The notes beneath the pieces were generated by a model. That model worked only from the letters and a program-made list of their open reading frames with translations. It was not told the origin of the DNA and did not search any database. From Dichotomocladium elegans (lineage: Eukaryota > Mucoromycota > Mucoromycetes > Mucorales > Lichtheimiaceae): a DNA stretch of 64,000 nt. The stretch is from the NCBI GenBank assembly GCA_025716815.1, contig JAIXMN010000024.1, positions 496,001 through 560,000 of the forward strand, given 5' to 3'. Positions 37,158-48,097 of the stretch are shown one piece after another. The translations under genes were made by a program, and so were the position numbers. Each line of letters starts with the position of its first letter. Within the stretch, counting starts at the first letter, position 1.

Positions 37158-37330
37158 TCACCGCAAAAAATTTCAGAGGATTTTTTCGGGTTTTAGAGGG
37201 TTTGGACAAATCTGAGGGGAAAATGCGGATATCCTGGGGTTTTCCAGGGTGAATTTAAACATCCGGGTTTTATAGGAAATTTTTAGGACTTCATAGGGTT
37301 TTTCCGGAAATGTGATGGTTTTCGTGGATG
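37158..37330. repeat. GGGTTTT-rich MITE, family 2, copy 1
   Basis: Begins TCACCGCAAAAAATTTCAG followed by many GGGTTTT blocks. The same terminal sequence, inverted, ends the repeat at 43118-43278. Right boundary approximate. Confidence 0.5.
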
Positions 37331-37795
37331 ACGCTGTATGATAAATTAGAAAGGCCGAACAGAGGATGAGAGCCACAAACTATCAAAAGTCGTTAACATC
37401 TGCTAACTACCTGGGATATACTCATAATATCCACAATGCTTTACCTACAAGTATTTTAAGTTACCGACCTCAATGAGGTTGCGGTGCATGCCATGATAAA
37501 CGTAGTAATGACGCTTTGCTTTTGTGGGGGATGGGATAACGCCCACTACACAGTCAATGGCGCTCACATCACAAACGTATAAGCGACCATCAGAAGACCC
37601 CAAGGTACCTTCTCCATACGGGTACCCATGCTTTGTTATCTTGACATTATCAGAGAGGCGTAGAAGACAAAGAATCCGTTTCTCAACTAATTTAAATCAT
37701 TAATGACATTTCATCAGAATGATCAGCTCATGCTATCGAATATACCTCCATGCTTGTGTGCAAAAAAAATAGAGCCTCTCCAAAGAACGATCGCA

Positions 37796-40489
37796 TTACT
37801 GTTTTTTTTCGCTCGAACGATGTGCTAAGAGATCGATCTCGATATCCAACTTGACATAGTCACCAGTTGCTCCAGAATTACGTGAATTCGCACTTGAACA
37901 GCTATATGTTATTCCTTCAGCAACATACAGGTGTTTTGCCGATACAATTCTTTCCTCGAGAGATGGCAGAGATGATACCATGCGCAGGTCGAGTCGTCGC
38001 ATCCAGTATGCCCATAGGTAGCGGAAAAGATCCAAATGGTCATAATTACATATCGTTGTTGTATTAAGGTGGGGTGGCCAAAGTTCTGCGAGGTCTGAGG
38101 GATGTTGCGATGTGCTTGCCGTTTCCCAGCTAAATGCCCTTTGTGGCTTTTGACCATAGGATGTCCTCTCTGCTACGTCTTTGCTTACTCGGTAATAATG
38201 GCGCTGAGCCGATATGTGTAGCATCTGATTACCGGCATTCTTCCCAGGTGCCTTGGTTGATCGGATTCGCTTGTCATACAATCCCACTGTTCGCTCCATT
38301 GAGCATCGGCTTCTACGAAATGCTTCACACCCGCAGGTCCATACATCAATCGATGTCATATGGTTGTTCACTGCTGTGGTGTTAACAGAGCGCCTCATGC
38401 ACTTGCTCCACTCCTTGGCAAAAGATGTTTCCCAAGCAAGTGGAGTTCGACGTGCAATAATGCAGCTCTGGAACTTCTCCATTGATCTGGGCACCACTCG
38501 CGAGATGATGGTATACACCAGTGCATCAAGACGAGGGCGATTCGATCGTTGGAGGAAGTTGCGCTTTAGAACTTTCCATTGTGCCTCGATCATCATCGTC
38601 GTCTTGGCAAGGGGAATCAATGTCGGTCGGCTTGCCCTCGCCCATCGGTTCCACCACAATGAGGTGTACCACCGGGTATACAGGTATACCCATGCATCTG
38701 GCAGATTATTACCAACACAATATGCATAAACCTCAGAGGTACATGCTTTATGAATGGAGCTGCCATCAGCCGTTCTCGTCGAGTCTACATATATCATACA
38801 GTTATTAACCAAAATAATGGAGCTTGCTGCCCTAATACTTATTAAACAGCATCATTGTATCTTACCTCCGATCATCGGGTGGAGATGATAATGTTTCATC
38901 ATCATCTCGACGATCGCATTTCGATGCTCTACAGAGCAGATCTGGCCACTGCAGTTCGAGAGATCTGGCAAGGATGGCGGCGAGACAAAGTCAAACTCGG
39001 CACGTGCCTGGGTCACATCGTATGGCGGGCTAATTAGCTTTTGTTGCGCCAGTTGAGCTTAACAGAGCAGTCCAGATGCCACAAACAGAGCCTTAGCACC
39101 TCCGTGCCCCAGACAGCTTCGATTGCATAGATCTGGGCAGCATCTTTGTCAGTGAAGAAAAAAGTTGGCATTAATCCCTTTTGACGCAGGACAGAAAAGA
39201 AACGGCGGATAACATGCTTCTTTTCGTTCAGAGGGTCGACTTGTTCAGAATTAACGTCAAGAAGCAAGTACGCGACTGGAAAACCTGCTCCATTGATCGC
39301 CGCAACAACACCAAAGAGCTCGTACCCCAATCGGTTTGTCTTGAATGTAGAGTCAACATGAAACTCGTTGACTAGTGGTGATGAACATGCGTAGGCAAAC
39401 AAAGGGACCACAAAGCCCAACGCGGATACACCAGCAGCATTGACATTTAAAATCTGTTTTTATTTATTTGATACTAGTTTTAAGTGCACAATTCCTCGGC
39501 GAACATATATCCTCAGGTACATATATCGGCTTTGACAACAGCAGAATAGCATATGACGCATGAGTGAGTACAACATACCTTATTAAAACCTCGAGACGCA
39601 GCTTCATCAAGGATAATTTCACATGATCGCATCTGGTTGTCATGGCGCCTGTACATCGCTACTGTTGCATCACACCACCAGTAATACACCTACTAACTAT
39701 TTCAGCTCCATTAATCATAATAAAAAAAGAGCATACCTGAGCCTGTGTGATATGGCTTGCATCATCAGGAAATTGGGCCTTGATTTGCTCGAAGAGGGCA
39801 GTAGCATTAAGACGTCGAGCATTATTCCGGATATACTCTCTAACTATCGTCGGAACGGAAGTATCCTCTACCGCATAACCACGATGACCGACGTCATGCT
39901 GAATATCAACCATGACCTGGTGATTCCTGCGATCGATCTCTCCAGTGATGCGACCACTACAAGGAAAGGTTTCCATTCGTCTTGTCAAGCGCTGCCGGTT
40001 CATAACTTGCGACTGAATGCACTGGTCTTGCGCGCAGCCAAAGTAAAAAGCAACGGCATGCTTTTTCTTCGGATTCGCTACCTTCAAGCAATAATACTTA
40101 TAGCCATCAGCAGACTCGATATGCGACATAATCAAGTTAATGATGGCATCATCGTTCATTGCACACATTTCCGCGTCCATGGCAATAACACCGTGGAATG
40201 AGTATCTGATCTCCACCTCGTCAAGGTCGCTCTCGTTGTTACTATCGCGAGATGGCAAGAGATCGACAAACATCTCGAGGGAGATCGTGGCCTCAGGTGG
40301 AGCACCTCGGTGGACATTGCTTTGACGTGCACGACAGTCGGCACAGGTATGGTAATACTGCGTTCTACCAACGAAATGTACTGCAAACTTTTCGGAATGA
40401 CAGTTCGAGCAATATCGCAGCTCGGTACTTTGAGCAATAGTAGAAACAGTGGGAGTGACTGCAGATCTATCTTGGATGGACTGAGACAT
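37796..40489 (-). pseudogene. Mutator-like (MULE) transposase gene, spliced, one frame break
   Basis: Minus-strand exons join cleanly: 40489-39737, 39689-39579, 39453-38866 and 38784 to about 37796. The N-terminus has a CxxC...CxxC pair (CSNCHSEKF, HTCADCRARQ). Exon 2 supplies VYYWWCDATVAMYRRHDNQM. Exon 3 carries the DDE core: FHVDSTFKTN, FFFTDKDAAQIYAIEA and LRLCLWHLD. The third catalytic residue is in MIEAQWKVLKRNFL (exon 4), and a CGCEAF SWIM-like start follows. A one-base frame change lies at about 39055-39065: after CSVKL the sequence continues sensibly only in the next frame (LAQQKLISPPYDV). The SWIM finger lacks its last Cys-x-His, so the element is probably dead, though recently. No terminal repeats were found. 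Confidence 0.8.
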
Positions 40490-41143
40490 GGTTCTAAAGG
40501 ATTAAAATTAAATATGATTATAGAAAGGAGGTGTCGCATAGGTGATTACAGATTGAAGGATCCATGACGCCGCGTTATAACCAGATCCATTTCCACAGTC
40601 TTTTTCCCTCTATTTTTCTCCCACTGGGTTTTTATGAGGTTTTACCGACGTGAGGATGGTCTGAAAGGAACAAGGACATATAACGTATGATAGAGGTCAC
40701 CGATACACACACAAGCACCTTATCTGTAATAGTGCTACCATCTCCGAGTACCCGTGTAAGACGGAGTAGCCAGTTGACCTAATTAGGACCTCTGCCATAA
40801 ATCATATAAATAGTAGATAAATGTGTAGCGATGGAGGATCTTAATTCCGATTTCATTCGAATAAAAGACATACACGAGTCTCATCGTATTCTAACTGTCC
40901 ACCATAAAAAACAACGAAAACACCACAGGAGGAAATGTAAATAAAAACAGGAAGTAAAAGATATGTGTGACGCGTTCCTGAGATTGCGGGGTATGAATCA
41001 TTCCCAGTAACCCCCCAAAATATCAGATCACATGATCAGTGGCTTAGATTATCTGGATTTGAAATTGCTTCGTGAGCACCCACCCCCCAAGTACGAAACG
41101 GGGTCTGAATATTTCGTAAAATCTGTTAAACGCCTAGGAATAC
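40490..41143. other. Intergenic, 5' flank of MULE gene
   Basis: AT-rich, no coding frame of note and no inverted copy of the sequence beyond 37796 that would mark MULE ends. Confidence 0.35.
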
Positions 41144-41205
41144 TGAAAAACCTAGACGGTCTATATGAACAACTAAATTTTGTGGCAAACTTCTTGAAAA
41201 TCCTG
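41144..41205. repeat. MITE family 1, right-end fragment
   Basis: Matches the right half of the MITE described at 41974-42338 (AACCTAGACGGTCTATATGA to GAAAATCCTG, then TA). The left half is missing. Confidence 0.75.
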
Positions 41206-41585
41206 TATTGCATCCTGTCTTACCTCGGTGTGACAGCAGGTCTTTGTCGTACCACCTAAAACCAACAGGAACTACCCTTTCTTGTATTGTTAACTAACGG
41301 GATATTTATACTAGTTTAAATGTTTAAGGATATGTCTCAGATTTCTACTTGATAAGATCATGTGTAAGGAAGCTTGGTTTCAGGGATGGTGTTGTTTGGT
41401 AATCAATGTCACAGGCTATATGTTGGTCTGACTGTTACCCTAGGCCAATGGTATTTGGCCATGGCTGGTTAGTAGATGGTGTAACAGGAGTCATATGTAG
41501 AGCTTTGTGATTGGGTTACCAGTGGAGATAATTTATCAACCATCTCCGATTTTTTCTTCCTCTTTCCATCAGCGATCATTTCAAG

Positions 41586-42561
41586 ATGCCACCTAAGTAC
41601 GCTTCTCAGAGAACATCCTCCCAGAGAGAAATGGATGAACTACGACGTCAAGTTGCGACCATCGCCAGAAACATGACCACTTTGATGTCAATAATCAAAC
41701 CCTCGGCCGTTCAGGGCCAAAAAATCGAGGAGATGTCTGCGCAGCTGGTTCACCTCATTGAAGCTATTGCCCAACCAGCACCAGCTTCGCAACCAGAGAG
41801 TCCCACGGTGGATGAGGAATGGGTGATCCCTCGTCCAATGATGGTCGTGGGCATGAAGTATCGACGCACCAACATCACGAAGACGCACATAATCGACCGC
41901 GTCATCAAGCCCTATCGCCGGGACGCAGATGGCCAAGAGCTCCCAGATGCCCAGCTAAAGGGCATTTACAGTACAGGATTTTCAAGAAGAACTTTGCCAC
42001 AAATTTTAGTTGTTCGTATAGACCGTCTAGGTTTTTCGTTTTTTTTGCTTCAAATTCGAATACCAATTTTAGTATTTCGTTTCTCTTCTTCCTTTGAAAT
42101 TAGAATGAAACATAAATGGTTGGCCTCCCAAAATTATTCTGGTGTAAAAGGAGGAGAAGGAAGACTCACATATAGCCTTGGTTGACATGTTCTTGCTGCT
42201 ATTGCCTTTAAATTTGACAAAAGGGTAGCAACGAAATACTAAAATTTGTATTCGAATTTGAAGCCAAAAAAAACGAAAAACCTAGACGGTCTATATGAAC
42301 AACTAAAATTTGTGGCAAAGTTCTTCTTGAAAATCCTGTAACATCCTTGCTTTACGCAAGGTTGTCATCGAGATTGTGCTGCGTGGCCTAGGGCTTTGCA
42401 CATGCAGCACATCAAGTGAGTGCATTTGTGGTGCACCAGTATCCAGCACCATTCCTCTTTGGAGTCAGCTCACCACTGACTACAAAAGTCGAAGGGTGGA
42501 ACAGTTCGAGGCTGCTGTCTGGGCGAAGCAAAAGGTACCCATGAGCAAGTGTGCAAGGCAA
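41586..42561 (+). pseudogene. Unrecognised gene split by a MITE
   Basis: An open frame starts at 41586 (MPPKYASQRTSS; a coiled, Gln/Glu-rich N-terminus) and runs into the MITE at 41974. If the MITE and one copy of its TA are left out, the frame continues with SNILALRKVVIEIVLRGLGL and a Cys-rich stretch to 42561. A possible intron just before that stop would extend it with AAMHMLEEGWGTWAKK to about 42643. The family is unknown. It may be a transposon-borne or host gene. As it stands the reading frame is broken. Confidence 0.6.
41974..42338. mobile_element. MITE family 1, complete copy, TA target duplication
   Basis: 365 bp, flanked by TA on both sides (41972-41973 and 42339-42340), with terminal inverted repeats CAGGATTTTCAAGAAGAAC. 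Both halves are largely reverse complements, so the whole unit can fold into a hairpin. TA duplication and CAGG ends suggest mobilisation by a Tc1/mariner-type transposase. Confidence 0.85.
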
Positions 42562-42749
42562 TAGGCAGCCATGCACATGCTGGAGGAAGGCTGGGGCACG
42601 TGGGCAAAGAAGCCACGAAATATTGGAAGAGACTATGCCAGGTACAACAATGTAACATCTCGTTCACGGTCGGTTGTATTAATAATTCTACTGTGTTGGT
42701 AGCATGGGTACCTCTGAAAACAACGATATTTAGAAATGAGGTAAATCTA

Positions 42750-43115
42750 CAGGATATTCAAGAAGAACTTTGCCACAAATTTTAGTTGTTCATATAGACG
42801 GTCTAGGTTTTTCGTTTTTTTTTGCTTCAAAATCGAATACAAATTTTAGTATTTCGTTTCTCTTCTTCCTTCGAAATTAGAATGAAACATAAATGGTTGG
42901 CCTCCCAAAACTATTCTGGTGTAAAAAGAGGAGAAGGAAGACTCATCTATAGCCTTGATTGAAATGTTCTTGCTGCTATTGCCTTTTAATTTGACAAAAG
43001 GGTAGCAACGAAATACTAAAATTTGTATTCGAATTTGAAGCAAAAAAAAACGAAAAACCTAGACGGTCTATATGAACAACTAAATTTTGTGGCAAACTTC
43101 TTGTTGAAAATCCTG
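42750..43115. mobile_element. MITE family 1, complete copy
   Basis: 366 bp, TA at 42748-42749 and 43116-43117, ends CAGGATATTCAAGAAG and CTTCTTGTTGAAAATCCTG. Very similar to the copy at 41974-42338. Confidence 0.85.
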
Positions 43116-43117
43116 TA

Positions 43118-43278
43118 TAGGGTTTTGCAGGACTTAGCTTCATTACGGATTTTATAGGGTTTTATAGGGTTTTGTAGGGCCTGGGTTTTCTTGGAGAAAG
43201 TAAAATTTACCCAAAAATATCTGGACCCTATAAAACCCTATAAAACCTGAAAAAATCCCCTGAAATTTTTTGCGGTGA
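43118..43278. repeat. GGGTTTT-rich MITE, family 2, copy 2
   Basis: Begins within one base of the preceding MITE and ends CTGAAATTTTTTGCGGTGA, the reverse complement of the start of the copy at 37158. Internal TATAGGGTTTT blocks recur. Left boundary approximate. Confidence 0.5.
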
Positions 43279-43511
43279 CTTTGAAAAATGACCGTTGCTG
43301 CGTCCTTCTTCAAAACATTTCTTCCAGTCCATACGTTTATGGTTTTTCATCCATTCCCAAACGAACTCGTCAACGACATCCACCTGCTTTTCGGCGAGGT
43401 GGCTTGATTGATGGTAAAAATTCAACATGTTGCCTTTTGGTTGCTGGATGAACACCGTGTCAGCACTGGCAGCTCTGGCATGGATATGCTAGCCGAGGTC
43501 TGCCATTGGTG
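43279..43511 (-). pseudogene. Unrecognised coding fragment beyond the MITE
   Basis: The minus strand reads TVFIQQPKGNMLNFYHQSSH and then EFVWEWMKNHKRMDWKKCF before it meets the family-2 MITE. It may be the downstream part of the same gene as the fragment at 48402-48898, from which it is separated by the MITE/MULE insertion. Frames do not join cleanly, so this is tentative. Confidence 0.35.
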
Positions 43512-43573
43512 CAGGATTTTCTAGAAGAAGTTCACCACAAAATTTAGTTGTTGGTATAGATCGTTAAGTTTTA
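43512..43573. mobile_element. MITE family 1, left fragment split by the MULE
   Basis: Starts CAGGATTTTCTAGAAG and is interrupted after TAAGTTTTA (43565-43573). That nonamer is repeated at 48089-48097, where the MITE continues to 48399. Confidence 0.85.
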
Positions 43574-44694
43574 CAAAGTCCTTATGTACGCCCCAGGGTT
43601 AGTGGTTCCCCCCCCCCAAAAAAATTTTTTCAAGTACACTCCGATTTGAGGTCATGAAATTTTTGCGTTGTTTGACCCAGAATGCTTTTATATGCTTCTC
43701 CCTCCTACAAAAAAATTACTTCTTCTTGACAAGGCCATCTCTGCTACAGCCATTTGGTGTTTGACATTCCTTCTTCGACATTTCCATTACGCGCATTGCG
43801 ATTTGTTTCAGCTCAAAAAATAAAACAACAGATTTTGCAAGAAAACGCCGCATTTCCACTTCCTTTTGCTGTGCAGCATTGTTGTCCATCTGTCACCTTC
43901 ATTACAACCATCTGGAGGAACTACCAGCTTCAGCACCTTTGTGCAAGCACACAGACTGTAAGAGATAGCTTGTGAGTCAACTTATTTGAAGAATTCTTGC
44001 GCGCCAGCTCTCTTTGGGTCTGCAGTCAACAAACCGCATTTCACAAGACAAGATGCTCTTCCTTGATGGCAGTTAACATTATCAACACTAATGTTCTTTC
44101 GGTTTCACTTTTTCTTCACAAACACCTTACGATCAACACGCGACAATAGGCGATGCAATAGAAAGCTGGCTTGCTTATTTGAAGGTGCGCAATCAACTAA
44201 TTCAACAACTTCCAACCGTTTTTCTTTTTTGCTTTGAAAAAGGTTAATCTAGAGTCGCAATTACTATTGCACGCGATGCAGTCCTTTTGTGCACGGAACA
44301 AACGACGCCGCGAAGGTAAGGAAGAGACCACTTTTCTTTTCTTTGCATCTGCAATCCCGCAATTGTTATAGCAGGTTTGTCTCTGTAGCGGCGACTTTTC
44401 TTGGAATGAAACGCGATTACAATCAAAGGCAAAAGCAAAATGCGAGGGCAACATTTCAGATGGAAGCATGCGCAAGTTTAAAGCGAGAAGAAGATGAGGA
44501 CTCTACGACAATGACTGTGTGTGCTGGTATGTTGGACAAGCAAATTGTGATGAAGGATCTTTGAATTACGCAACTGCATGGGAACGTGAGAAATAAATAA
44601 ACGGAAGAAGCAATGTGCAAGCACGTTGCAATGGAGCAAGACACAATGGCACGTATTCAAGAATGGAAAGAAGGTGTATTCACGTTGCATAAAG
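43574..44694 (+). repeat. MULE left terminal inverted repeat
   Basis: 1,121 bp, nearly identical by eye to the reverse complement of 46970-48088. Differences seen are mainly in homopolymers, for example the T-run near 44219 and the C-run near 43610. It contains several exons of the spliced frame at 44150-44771. Confidence 0.93.
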
Positions 44695-44771
44695 AATATT
44701 TGCCAGCTCATTCTTATTTGGCTCATAAGCTGGGATTGCTTTGTTTGAATAAAAAAGAAAAAATATTCTAG
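44150..44771 (+). CDS. Spliced open reading frame carried in the MULE TIR, unrecognised
   Basis: Four successive exons with GT-AG borders keep one frame: 44150-44184, 44243-44315, 44389-44526 and 44611-44771 (introns 58, 73 and 84 nt, the usual size here). They join AIESWLAYLK to VNLESQLLLHAM, then CARNKRRRE to AATFLGMKRDYNQRQ, then MCKHVAMEQDTMARIQEW, ending LLCLNKKEKIF-stop. The last acceptor is a tandem AAGAAG (NAGNAG). At least one more exon probably lies upstream, for example in 43811-43955. The final exon crosses the inner TIR boundary (44694) into unique sequence and ends 37 bases before the transposase ATG. The right TIR carries a truncated inverted copy. No family recognised; the protein would be charged and helical. 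Confidence 0.5.
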
Positions 44772-44808
44772 TAGATGCACGGCTCTTTCCATCAAATCTG
44801 CAAACGAA

Positions 44809-46914
44809 ATGTCTACATCTCCTGATGACACATCCACCACCATTCTTGTTCCTGTGCGTCCCACCACCGAAACTCGTGTTGTTAATATTGACAACTGGGA
44901 AAAAGTCCTAGAGGAATATTCCCTGCAGGCTGGCGAGCGCTGGGGATATAAGGGTTGGAGTGTCAAGCCTGATGGTAATCCTGTTAATTCACAATGTAAA
45001 TTCGATGCTCATAATCTAATAGCGGACAAGAAACGATTACTCTCGACATCGGTGCTATGGTCAAAGAAGTATGAGTGCCATAGGGCTGGCAAGCCCAGGT
45101 CTCATCCAGGACGTGTTCCTGGTGGTGAAAGTGGCCAACTCCGGCAAAACCAGGCCGAGTCTAAGAAGGTTGGCTGCAAGGCGAGACTCCTTGTCTCTTG
45201 CCATGTAGCTGATCCTCAGAATGTTCATTTCAAATATTATAATGAGCATACCAATCACGTTCCTGGCAGCATTGAGGATGTAGTGCATCTCCCTAATACA
45301 GACGAAGTTAGACTTATGATCAGAGAGGAGCTTCGGAAGGGATATTCTGTCCGAGAAGTACGAAACGCTCTTCGCCGCCACTTCGTCAACACGCCCGAAA
45401 ACCAGCGCGCTGCCTATATTCATTCTGTTGACGTTTACAATGAATATTACCACATGCTAAAGGAACGCACTCGTAAGCATGATGATGATTTCGAATCGAC
45501 AAGAAAATGGATGGGAGAGCTTCGAAATGGTGGACACACTGTATTTGTCGAAACCATTAATCAGCGCGATATTTCGTTTGGATTTTTTTCGAAGTGGCAG
45601 CAAGAACTCCTCGTAAAAGCTAGCTATTTCTGCTTGGACGCCACCCACGATGTGACGCAGTATCCAAATGTGGTATTGTACACACTCGTGGTCCTCCACG
45701 AAGCTGCAGGCCGGGGTGTTCCAGTGGCCTATTATACAACGAATGACCTCTCGTCTCGCCCTGTTACAGCATGGCTGAAGTCACTGGCAAATGTTGGGAT
45801 GAAGCCAAAGAAAGTGACGATTGATTGCAGCTTTCCAGAAGGCAACGCGATCCAATCTGTCTGGGGTGAAGACTGTACAATCCAGTACTGCAACTGGCAT
45901 GTTTTGCGCGCATGGATGAATAATATCCATGCAAAAATAATGCCAACTGACAGCGCCACTAAGAAAGAGATTGAAGAGAGCGTAAAGGTCGACTTGCAGG
46001 ATATGATGTATGAAAAAAACAAGGCTGCTTTTGAAAGCCGCGTTGAGCATTTTACTGCAAAGTTTGCCGAGCAGGTTGACTTCTTGCGTTACTTTGAACG
46101 CCAGTGGCTTCGCCCCGAACAAGTCCATCGATGGGCTGCATGCCACCAACCCGACGTCTTCACCAATATGGAGACAAATAACTACGTCGAAAGCTGGCAC
46201 AACCAGCTCAAAACCGTCTATATGCGACGTAAACAGAATCGCCGCTTCGACAGTCTTATCTTTCTTCTGGTGGACGAAATTGAATTCGATCTTCAGTGGG
46301 AGATTAGAAGGTTGACAAACCTTGTTGGTACCAAGAACAAGATGCAGTTGGAAGAACGCGCTACAATAAGGAAGGCCAATCTCATCCCAGAGAGTGCAGT
46401 TCCATCATTTGTGACCCCAATTAATAATGGTACTGGGTATCGTGTTTGCTCTTTCACCAATGCAGAACTTTCATATGAGGTGAATACAGATACTTGCATC
46501 ATTTGTATATATTTAACATATTTTTCAAAACAGGTGAACTGTGAAGATGCATATGTTGTCGGTTGCACATGTCCTGTATATGCTCACCGCAAGAAGACAT
46601 GTAAGCACATGTACTTGGTCGTAAGATGCTTCCCTTCCTTCCGTGTAAAAGCGAATGATGGAGGTATAGCCAGTGATGCGCGAGGCTCTTCCCAGGGTAT
46701 GTTAACCACACCAAACGTGACGACTGCAGCCCCAGAATCCATCAGTTCGCGAGTAAAAGCCGTGCTTGCCCGTATGAACAATGCGTTAAAGCGTTCATAC
46801 ATCGATGATGACGACGCTGGAAAAGAGTTTCTGGAGGCAGCACTTCGTCTCGAGGCCGAATTCAATCGTGTGGCAAAGATAGGCCATAATACAAAACTTC
46901 GCCGGCAAAATTAG
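44809..46914 (+). CDS. MULE transposase with SWIM zinc finger
   Basis: 701 codons uninterrupted. The N-terminal half holds a FAR1/WRKY-GCM1-like zinc-binding region (YECHR...CKARLLVSCH...HTNH). The DDE core has FCLDATHDV, VTIDCSFPEGNAIQ, CNWHVLRAW and the glutamate in NNYVESWHNQL. The SWIM finger is CTCPVYAHRKKTCKH near residue 585. A 54-nt stretch within 46480-46533 (GTGAAT...AAACAG) is intron-like and in frame; removing it would shorten the protein by 18 residues just before the SWIM finger. All catalytic residues are present, so the element may be autonomous. Confidence 0.92.
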   Translation: MSTSPDDTSTTILVPVRPTTETRVVNIDNWEKVLEEYSLQAGERWGYKGWSVKPDGNPVNSQCKFDAHNLIADKKRLLSTSVLWSKKYECHRAGKPRSHPGRVPGGESGQLRQNQAESKKVGCKARLLVSCHVADPQNVHFKYYNEHTNHVPGSIEDVVHLPNTDEVRLMIREELRKGYSVREVRNALRRHFVNTPENQRAAYIHSVDVYNEYYHMLKERTRKHDDDFESTRKWMGELRNGGHTVFVETINQRDISFGFFSKWQQELLVKASYFCLDATHDVTQYPNVVLYTLVVLHEAAGRGVPVAYYTTNDLSSRPVTAWLKSLANVGMKPKKVTIDCSFPEGNAIQSVWGEDCTIQYCNWHVLRAWMNNIHAKIMPTDSATKKEIEESVKVDLQDMMYEKNKAAFESRVEHFTAKFAEQVDFLRYFERQWLRPEQVHRWAACHQPDVFTNMETNNYVESWHNQLKTVYMRRKQNRRFDSLIFLLVDEIEFDLQWEIRRLTNLVGTKNKMQLEERATIRKANLIPESAVPSFVTPINNGTGYRVCSFTNAELSYEVNTDTCIICIYLTYFSKQVNCEDAYVVGCTCPVYAHRKKTCKHMYLVVRCFPSFRVKANDGGIASDARGSSQGMLTTPNVTTAAPESISSRVKAVLARMNNALKRSYIDDDDAGKEFLEAALRLEAEFNRVAKIGHNTKLRRQN

Positions 46915-46969
46915 GAATAAACATTCTTTCCTATTGTTATACTTCCTTTTATCAACAGTTCTCGCTATC

Positions 46970-48088
46970 CTTTATGCAACGCGAATACACCTTCTTTCCA
47001 TTCTTGAATACGTGCCATTGTGTCTTGCTCCATTGCAACGTGCTTGCACATTGCTTCTTCCGTTTATTTATTTCTCACGTTCCCATGCAGTTGCGTAATT
47101 CAAAGATCCTTCATCACAATTTGCTTGTCCAACATACCAGCACACACAGTCATTGTTGTAGAGTCCTCATCTTCTTCTCGCTTTAAACTTGCGCATGCTT
47201 CCATCTGAAATGTTGCCCTCGCATTTTGCTTTTGCCTTTGATTGTAATCGCGTTTCATTCCAAGAAAAGTCGCCGCTACAGAGACAAACCTGCTATAACA
47301 ATTGCGGGATTGCAGATGCAAAGAAAAGAAAAGTGGTCTCTTCCTTACCTTCGCGGCGTCGTTTGTTCCGTGCACAAAAGGACTGCATCGCGTGCAATAG
47401 TAATTGCGACTCTAGATTAACCTTTTTCAAAGCAAAAAAAAAAACGGTTGGAAGTTGTTGAATTAGTTGATTGCGCACCGTCAAATAAGCAAGCCAGCTT
47501 TCTATTGCATCGCCTATTGTCGCGTGTTGATCGTAAGGTGTTTGTGAAGAAAAAGTGAAACCGAAAGAACATTAGTGTTGATAATGTTAACTGCCATCAA
47601 GGAAGAGCATCTTGTCTTGTGAAATGCGGTTTGTTGACTGCAGACCCAAAGAGAGCTGGCGCGCAAGAATTCTTCAAATAAGTTGACTCACAAGCTATCT
47701 CTTACAGTCTGTGTGCTTGCACAAAGGTGCTGAAGCTGGTAGTTCCTCCAGATGGTTGTAATGAAGGTGACAGATGGACAACAATGCTGCACAGCAAAAG
47801 GAAGTGGAAATGCGGCGTTTTCTTGCAAAATCTGTTGTTTTATTTTTTGAGCTGAAACAAATCGCAATGCGCGTAATGGAAATGTCGAAGAAGGAATGTC
47901 AAACACCAAATGGCTGTAGCAGAGATGGCCTTGTCAAGAAGAAGTAATTTTTTTGTAGGAGGGAGAAGCATATAAAAGCATTCTGGGTCAAACAACGCAA
48001 AAATTTCATGACCTCAAATCGGAGTGTACTTGAAAAAATTTTTGGGGGGGGGGGAACCACTAACCCTGGGGCGTACATAAGGACTTTG
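46970..48088 (-). repeat. MULE right terminal inverted repeat
   Basis: 1,119 bp inverted copy of the left TIR. It repeats the exon-like segments of the TIR gene but stops inside the last exon, so this copy cannot encode the full frame. Confidence 0.93.
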
Positions 48089-48097
48089 TAAGTTTTA

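Larger units (their letters stand above)
43574..48088 (+). mobile_element. Complete Mutator-like element with 1.12 kb TIRs and 9-bp TSD
   Basis: 4,515 bp, bounded by a perfect 9-bp duplication TAAGTTTTA (43565-43573 and 48089-48097). Nine bases is the classic Mutator target-duplication length. Termini read CAAAGTCCTTATGTACGCCC inward on both sides. TIRs span 43574-44694 and 46970-48088. The unique interior encodes a SWIM-type transposase (44809-46914). The insertion disrupted a family-1 MITE. Confidence 0.93.

Noticed and set aside
43130..43260. Interstitial telomeric repeats (TATAGGGTTTT)
   Set aside because: The unit is irregular, not a tandem TTAGGG array, and it recurs within a MITE with defined ends.
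44289..47375. 91-codon frames in both MULE TIRs as two genes
   Set aside because: They are one exon plus flanking intron of the spliced frame, and its inverted copy.
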